From Thermoplasmata archaeon (GTDB lineage Archaea; Thermoplasmatota; Thermoplasmata; Lutacidiplasmatales; UBA184): a DNA stretch of 9,478 nt. A program made the position numbers and the translations under genes. Shown here in pieces: positions 6,412-9,478 of this stretch; positions within the stretch are counted from its first letter, which is position 1, and every line of letters starts with the position of its first letter. The DNA lies in assembly GCA_021798415.1 (NCBI GenBank), contig JAJZGO010000055.1, positions 1-9,478 of the forward strand, read 5' to 3'. The notes under the pieces are model-generated. The model was not told the DNA's origin. It was given only the letters and a program-made list of their open reading frames with translations, and did no database searches.

Positions 6412-7188
6412 TTAGGTCGTCGCTTCGGGGAGAAGGCCGCGGATCGCGTCGTATCCCTTCGCCTCGAGCTCCTCCGCGAGCTCGCGGCCGCCGCTCTTCG
6501 CGATCCGACCGTCGACCATCACGTGGACCCGGTCGGGCTTCAGGAACTTGAGGATCCGCTGGTAGTGCGTGATCACGAGGATCCCGGCATCGGGCCGGTG
6601 CAGCTTCGCCACGGTCTCGCCCACCGAGCGCACGGCGTCGATGTCGAGTCCCGAATCGGGCTCGTCGAGGATCGTGAAGAGCGGGTGGAGCGTCGCCATC
6701 TGCAGGACCTCGACCCGCTTCTTCTCACCGCCCGAGAACCCCTCGTTGAGCGAGCGTTTGAGGAGGGAGGTGTCCATCCCGAGGTACCCGAGATGCGTCG
6801 CGAGCTCGCGGTCGAACTCCGCCGTGTCGGCGGTCTGCGCCGTGTGGCGCTGCATGTACGCGGTCCAGAGGAACTTCGAGAGGGAGAGCCCCGAAACCTC
6901 CTGCGGATACTGGAACCCGAGGAAGAGGCCGGCCCGCGAGCGCTGGTCGACGCTGAGCTTGAGCAGGTCCGCGCCGTCGAGGAGGGCGCGGCCCCGCGTC
7001 ACCTTGTACTTGGGGTGACCCATCAGGGCGTAGGCGAGCGTGCTCTTGCCCGACCCGTTCGGGCCCATCAACGCCGTGAGCTCTCCGCTCGCGAGCGAGA
7101 GGTTGACCCCCTTGAGGATCTCCTTGCCCGCGACCTCGGCGTGAAGGTCCTCGACGAGGAGCGTGTGGTGCGTCGCCGGAGCGCTCAT
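6412..7188 (-). CDS. sufC: SufC, ABC-type ATPase of the Fe-S assembly complex
   Basis: A 258-residue cytoplasmic ABC ATPase that drives conformational change in SufBC2D rather than transport. Walker A is GPNGSGKST (42-50), the Q-loop is GFQYPQEVSG (91-100), the signature is NEGFSGGEKKR (148-158), Walker B is FTILDEPDSGLD (171-182, catalytic E176), and the switch His is H208 in VITHYQRIL. FQYPQEV and GEKKRVEVLQM are hallmarks of SufC within the ABC superfamily. The start ATG at 7188 is placed by the family N-terminus (LLVEDLHAEVAGKEILKGVNL) and by a TATA box about 34 nt upstream; no Shine-Dalgarno sequence is visible. It is the first gene of the minus-strand block, divergent from the SufR-like regulator gene 89 nt away, an arrangement that suits direct control of the suf operon by that regulator. 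Confidence 0.97.
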   Translation of the reverse strand: MSAPATHHTLLVEDLHAEVAGKEILKGVNLSLASGELTALMGPNGSGKSTLAYALMGHPKYKVTRGRALLDGADLLKLSVDQRSRAGLFLGFQYPQEVSGLSLSKFLWTAYMQRHTAQTADTAEFDRELATHLGYLGMDTSLLKRSLNEGFSGGEKKRVEVLQMATLHPLFTILDEPDSGLDIDAVRSVGETVAKLHRPDAGILVITHYQRILKFLKPDRVHVMVDGRIAKSGGRELAEELEAKGYDAIRGLLPEATT

Positions 7189-7217
7189 GTGTATCGTTCG
7201 AAAAGGAGCCGATACCG

Positions 7218-7225
7218 TTATTTAA
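7218..7225 (-). promoter_or_regulatory. TATA box of sufC
   Basis: On the minus strand this reads TTAAATAA, centred about 34 nt before the sufC ATG at 7188, so the leader would be only a few nt. It lies about 22 nt from the opposing AT-rich box of the regulator gene, so one bound repressor could block both promoters. Confidence 0.65.
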
Positions 7226-7235
7226 GCATGGCGCG

Positions 7236-7247
7236 GTGTGTAAATTT
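7236..7247 (+). promoter_or_regulatory. Promoter and candidate operator of the SufR-like gene
   Basis: GTGTGTAAATTT contains GTGTGTAAAT, identical to 1044-1053 at sufD. The part GTAAATTT is centred about 34 nt before the ATG at 7278 and may serve as the TATA box. Unlike at sufD, no clean ACACAC partner lies 4 nt upstream, so the element is at best a half-site here, or a box with an AAATTT dyad. Confidence 0.45.
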
Positions 7248-7277
7248 GTACGGGTCCGCACCCGGGCCCATCCGAAG

Positions 7278-7925
7278 ATGACCGCCGCCGCGGAGGAGCT
7301 GCTCGAAGGGACCCGAGGCCGCATCCTCGAGGAACTCGCTTCCGCCCCCCGCACCGCCCGGGACCTCTCGAAGACGCTCGGCATCCAGGAGAGCGCGGCC
7401 CGCGGACACCTCGACCGGATGCAGGAGCGGGGTCTCGTTATCCCCTCGTTCCGTAGGGAAGGCGTCGGACGCCCTCGGAAGCGATACGTGCTCACTCCGC
7501 TCGGTCAGGACCTCTTCCCGAAGCAGTACGACCGGATCCTCGACTCGGTGGTGAGCGAGCTCCTCGCTCGCGAAGGCGAAGGGTACGTGAGCGCGCTGTT
7601 CGCCGAGGCGGGCCGACGGATGGCCCGCGAGGTGGCCGAGGAGATCCCGAAGCGCGGGAGCCTCGCCGAGCGCGCGCGCGACCTCGTCGCCGCGCTGAAC
7701 CGACTCGGCTTCCGCTGCTCGGCGACGGTCTCTCCGCAGGGCGACGTCCGGATCACCCGGACGAACTGCGTCTTCCGTCACAGCGCGCTCTCCCACCCCT
7801 ACCTCCTCTGCGAGGTCTTCGACAAGCACCTCACCGAAACACTCCTCGGACAGGTCGGGGTCGACCTCGAGGACTCGATCGGACGGGGAGGGATGCGGTG
7901 TACGCATCTGATCCCGCTACGGTAA
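7278..7925 (+). CDS. sufR: SufR-like winged-helix transcriptional regulator with Fe-S ligands
   Basis: A 215-residue regulator resembling cyanobacterial and mycobacterial SufR, which represses suf genes when it carries an Fe-S cluster. The N-terminal winged helix (about 10-75) has RGRILEELASAPRTARDLSK, the recognition-helix region IQESAARGHLDRMQERGLV and the wing GVGRPRKRYVLT. PLGQDLFPKQYDRILDSVV then leads into a helical middle domain. The C-terminus carries four cysteines, C147, C164 (TNCVF), C178 (YLLCEVF) and C208 (MRCTH); the last three plus H173 sit in a context typical of SufR cluster ligands. I chose the ATG at 7278 over the in-frame GTG at 7236 because the latter falls in the AT-rich promoter box and would add 14 residues outside the domain. 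It is divergent from sufC and overlaps the cysteine synthase gene by 28 nt. A cluster-sensing role is inferred from family and position. Confidence 0.82.
   Translation: MTAAAEELLEGTRGRILEELASAPRTARDLSKTLGIQESAARGHLDRMQERGLVIPSFRREGVGRPRKRYVLTPLGQDLFPKQYDRILDSVVSELLAREGEGYVSALFAEAGRRMAREVAEEIPKRGSLAERARDLVAALNRLGFRCSATVSPQGDVRITRTNCVFRHSALSHPYLLCEVFDKHLTETLLGQVGVDLEDSIGRGGMRCTHLIPLR
7887..7891 (+). promoter_or_regulatory. Strong ribosome binding site that fixes the GTG start of the cysteine synthase gene
   Basis: GGAGG sits 6 nt ahead of the GTG at 7898, inside the 3' end of the regulator gene. There is no other ATG, GTG or TTG in frame before the enzyme's conserved core, so this site decides the start and implies translational coupling in one operon. 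Confidence 0.6.
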
Positions 7926-8863
7926 CCGGCGGGGCATCCCTCGGTCCGAGAGAGAGGGCGGGGGCTTTCCGGATCGACGACCCGTTCGTACGGACCGTAG
8001 GGAACACCCCGCTCGTACCGCTTTCGCGACTGGCGAGCGGCGGCGGTTTCGAGCTCTATGCCAAGGCCGAGTTCCTCAACCCGACCGGCTCGGTGAAGGA
8101 CCGGACGGCTCTCGGGATCGTCCGGCACGCCCTCGAGCGCGGCGACCTCGGAAGGGAGCGCACCCTCCTCGACGCATCGAGCGGCAACACGGCGGTCGCC
8201 TACGCGATGCTCGGGGCCCGCATCGGCTTTCCGGTCGAGATCGTCCTTCCCCGCAACGCCCATCCCGAACGCGTCGCCCGCATCCTCGGCTATGGGGCCA
8301 GAATCATCTACACGGATCCCCTGGAAGGGACCGACGGAGCCCAGCGCGAGGCGCGACGCCTGGCCGAGTCGGAGCCCGGACGCTACCACTACGTCGACCA
8401 GTACAACAACCCGGCCAACCCCGGGACCCACTACGCGACCACCGGCCCCGAGATCTGGCGGCAATCGGGAGGACGCGTCACCCATTTCGTCGCGGGCGTC
8501 GGGACCGGCGGCACCATCTCGGGAACGAGCCGGTACCTGAAGGAACGGTCGCCGACGCTGCGTACGGTCGGGGTCGAGCCGGCCGGGCCGCTCCACGGTC
8601 TCGAGGGGTTGAAGCACCTCGCGACCGCGCTTCGCCCGTCGACCTACGACGAGCGCCTCGTCGACGAGACCGTGCGGGTTGAGACCGAGGACGCCGAGGC
8701 GATGCGCCGCCGCCTCGCGACGGAGGAGGGACTCGCGGTCGGCGCGTCCGCCGCCGCGGCCGTGGTCGCGGCGCTCCGGGTCGGCGCGGCGACGCCGGGG
8801 GCGGTCGTCGTCACGGTCCTGCCGGACGGCGGCCACTCGGCCACTGGCGGGGGACGAACATGA
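7898..8863 (+). CDS. cysM: Cysteine synthase / CBS-family PLP enzyme (CysM-like)
   Basis: A 321-residue fold-type II PLP enzyme of the cysteine synthase/cystathionine beta-synthase family, expected to replace the acyl or phosphate group of activated serine with sulfide or a carrier-bound thiocarboxylate. Motifs are VGNTPLVPL (34-42), NPTGSVKDR (61-69, PLP lysine K67), DASSGNTAVAYA (92-103, binding substrate carboxylate), DQYNNPANPGTHYATTGPEI (167-186) and GVGTGGTISG (200-209, phosphate loop). There is no C-terminal regulatory CBS domain. The C-terminus stops just after LPDGGHS, where relatives continue with a segment like ERYLST, so this end is short and PLP-N1 contacts may differ. The GTG start is forced, as no other start exists before the core. 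It overlaps the regulator gene by 28 nt and the JAMM gene by 4 nt (ATGA), so the three are translationally coupled. The pairing with a JAMM protease favours a CysM-like, carrier-dependent reaction; ordinary CysK activity remains possible. Confidence 0.87.
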   Translation: MYASDPATVTGGASLGPRERAGAFRIDDPFVRTVGNTPLVPLSRLASGGGFELYAKAEFLNPTGSVKDRTALGIVRHALERGDLGRERTLLDASSGNTAVAYAMLGARIGFPVEIVLPRNAHPERVARILGYGARIIYTDPLEGTDGAQREARRLAESEPGRYHYVDQYNNPANPGTHYATTGPEIWRQSGGRVTHFVAGVGTGGTISGTSRYLKERSPTLRTVGVEPAGPLHGLEGLKHLATALRPSTYDERLVDETVRVETEDAEAMRRRLATEEGLAVGASAAAAVVAALRVGAATPGAVVVTVLPDGGHSATGGGRT

Positions 8864-9375
8864 GGGCGGTCCGTCTGTCGGACGAGCTCCTCCGCGCCAT
8901 GCAGGATCACGCGCGAGCGACCTACCCCGACGAGTGCTGCGGTTTCCTCGTGGCCCGCGAGTCGACCGAGGCGGACCCGGGACCCCGCGAGGTCGTGGGG
9001 GTCGAGCCGGCGCCGAACGAGTTCGAAGGCGAGCGAAGACGTCGCTTCCTCCTTCGGCCCGACGAGCTCCGCAGCGCGGAGGCGCGCGCGGCCGAGCGCC
9101 ACGAGGTCGTGGTCGGGTTCTACCACTCGCACCCGGACCACCCCGCTCGGCCCTCCCTGTTCGACCAGGAGCACGCCTGGCCCTGGTACACCTACCTCGT
9201 GCTCGGAGTGACCGCCCGGGGGGCCGGCGCGCCGGGCGCCTTCGAGCTCGACCCGCACTCGCGGGAGTTCCGAGAGGTTCCCCTCACGCAAGGGGGGGAG
9301 CGCGTCACCCCGAGGCCGTGCCGTCGGGGTAAGCGAAAAGGTGTCAACGACCACCCGTTGAAACGGGTGGCTTGA
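8860..9375 (+). CDS. mec: JAMM/MPN+ zinc metalloprotease of the Mec type
   Basis: A 171-residue single-domain JAMM (Mov34/MPN+) metalloprotease. The full zinc motif is present: E25 in PDECCGF, H89-S-H91-P, S99 and D102 (HxHP, six residues, S, two residues, D). In mycobacteria the relative Mec removes cysteine from the C-terminus of the carrier CysO after CysM has added it. An ATGA overlap with the cysteine synthase gene here strongly suggests the same pathway. Other JAMM enzymes cleave ubiquitin-like proteins, which is the main alternative. Recognisable similarity ends near residue 144 (FREVPLTQ). The remaining ~27 residues are basic, follow a run of seven Gs (9292-9298), and are coded by a hairpin-rich segment that may belong to a mobile-element end, so the native C-terminus may be lost or frameshifted. 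No ThiS/MoaD-like carrier gene is visible. Confidence 0.85.
   Translation: MRAVRLSDELLRAMQDHARATYPDECCGFLVARESTEADPGPREVVGVEPAPNEFEGERRRRFLLRPDELRSAEARAAERHEVVVGFYHSHPDHPARPSLFDQEHAWPWYTYLVLGVTARGAGAPGAFELDPHSREFREVPLTQGGERVTPRPCRRGKRKGVNDHPLKRVA
9307..9330. repeat. Hairpin in the 3' tail of the JAMM gene
   Basis: ACCCCGA (9307-9313) pairs with TCGGGGT (9324-9330), and the stem extends inward as GGC (9314-9316) with GCC (9320-9322), leaving one bulged G at 9323 and a CGT loop. This gives about 10 base pairs. A TAA out of the JAMM frame begins at 9330. It could be the terminator of the operon if the gene originally ended nearby, or part of a mobile-element RNA. Confidence 0.45.
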
Positions 9376-9478
9376 ACTCAGGAGAGGAGTAAGGTTGCCA
9401 ACCCACACCCCCGCTTCCGTCACCGTTCCCGACGGGGCCGTTGACCCGACCCCCTTCGTGGGAATCCTGGGGGCTCAC
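9340..9478 (-). mobile_element. Possible end of an IS200/IS605 (TnpB-type) element, truncated by the window edge
   Basis: The hairpin at 9351-9370 and its flanks suggest that a TnpB-type element enters from the right on the minus strand, with its right end near 9340. A minus-strand frame is open from the right edge to a TGA at 9344-9346, ending SSPEFKPPVSTGGR after a glycine-rich stretch, which would suit a poorly conserved TnpB C-terminus. A second minus-strand frame stops near 9422 (ending GSGQRPRRER), so I cannot say which is used. In such elements the 3' end of tnpB overlaps the guide RNA whose last stem lies near the right end. No catalytic residue or zinc ribbon of TnpB is within the window, so this is a suggestion only. 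The alternative is an ordinary intergenic region with a chance palindrome. Confidence 0.28.
9351..9370. repeat. Perfect palindromic hairpin resembling an IS200/IS605 end structure
   Basis: CCACCCGTT and AACGGGTGG flank GA, a perfect 9-bp inverted repeat (a 7-bp stem with a TTGAAA loop in practice). It is preceded by GTCAACGA and followed by CTTGAAC. From memory, this layout of a GTCAAC-type flank, a GC-rich stem with an A-rich loop and a CTTG flank resembles sequences found at the ends of TnpB-type elements. The hairpin is directly visible; its assignment is not proven. Confidence 0.6.

Noticed and set aside
5034..6551. Long plus-strand open frame antisense to sufS
   Set aside because: It is a shadow of sufS, with no recognisable domain and repetitive Arg/Glu/Asp composition.
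7236..7277. Upstream GTG start for the SufR-like regulator
   Set aside because: It would place the shared 10-mer and the AT-rich box inside the coding region and adds residues beyond the winged-helix domain; the ATG at 7278 has a well-placed promoter.
1..9478. CRISPR array, tRNA, rRNA or riboswitch
   Set aside because: No regularly spaced direct repeats and no recognisable tRNA cloverleaf or rRNA sequence were seen on either strand; leaders are too short for a riboswitch.

Overview
The window is a high-GC (roughly 70% by eye), gene-dense stretch that reads as archaeal. Short AT-rich boxes resembling archaeal TATA elements (for example TTATAAA, TTTAAATA, TTAAATAA) lie about 26-35 nt upstream of start codons that mostly lack a Shine-Dalgarno sequence, suggesting leaderless or nearly leaderless transcripts. 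A GC-rich Thermoplasmata-like lineage is my best guess, but the sequence alone does not prove it.

Layout. A truncated gene of unknown function leaves the left edge on the minus strand (1-323). Then come sufU (minus, 448-837) and sufD (plus, 1057-2448), divergent across a 219-nt promoter region, and a small unknown gene (plus, 2469-2777) directly after sufD. It converges with a minus-strand block of sufC (7188-6412), sufS (6377-5121), sufB (4968-3559) and a DoxX/DoxD-like membrane protein gene (3483-2872). Divergent from sufC is a second plus-strand operon: a SufR-like Fe-S-sensing regulator (7278-7925), a cysteine-synthase/CBS-family enzyme (7898-8863) and a JAMM metalloprotease of the Mec type (8860-9375). 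The last ~140 nt carry two hairpins and what may be the end of an IS200/IS605 (TnpB-type) element.

How the genes fit. SufS would strip sulfur from cysteine, SufU would relay it, and SufB-SufC-SufD would assemble Fe-S clusters. The regulator, with a winged helix and C-terminal cysteines, probably senses cluster supply. An identical 10-mer, GTGTGTAAAT, occurs upstream of both the regulator gene and sufD, with an inverted repeat at sufD, so I infer a shared operator. The cysteine synthase plus JAMM pair recalls the mycobacterial CysM-Mec branch, in which cysteine is built on a sulfur-carrier protein and then cut off. The carrier itself is not in the window. Overall this is a sulfur island: cysteine made on one arm and consumed for Fe-S assembly on the other, apparently under one regulator.

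No stretch of more than 300 bases lacks a gene. The gaps (324-447, 838-1056, 2778-2871, 3484-3558, 4969-5120, 6378-6411, 7189-7277, 9376-9478) hold the promoters, operators and hairpins listed, and otherwise nothing I can support. I found no tRNA, rRNA or CRISPR array.
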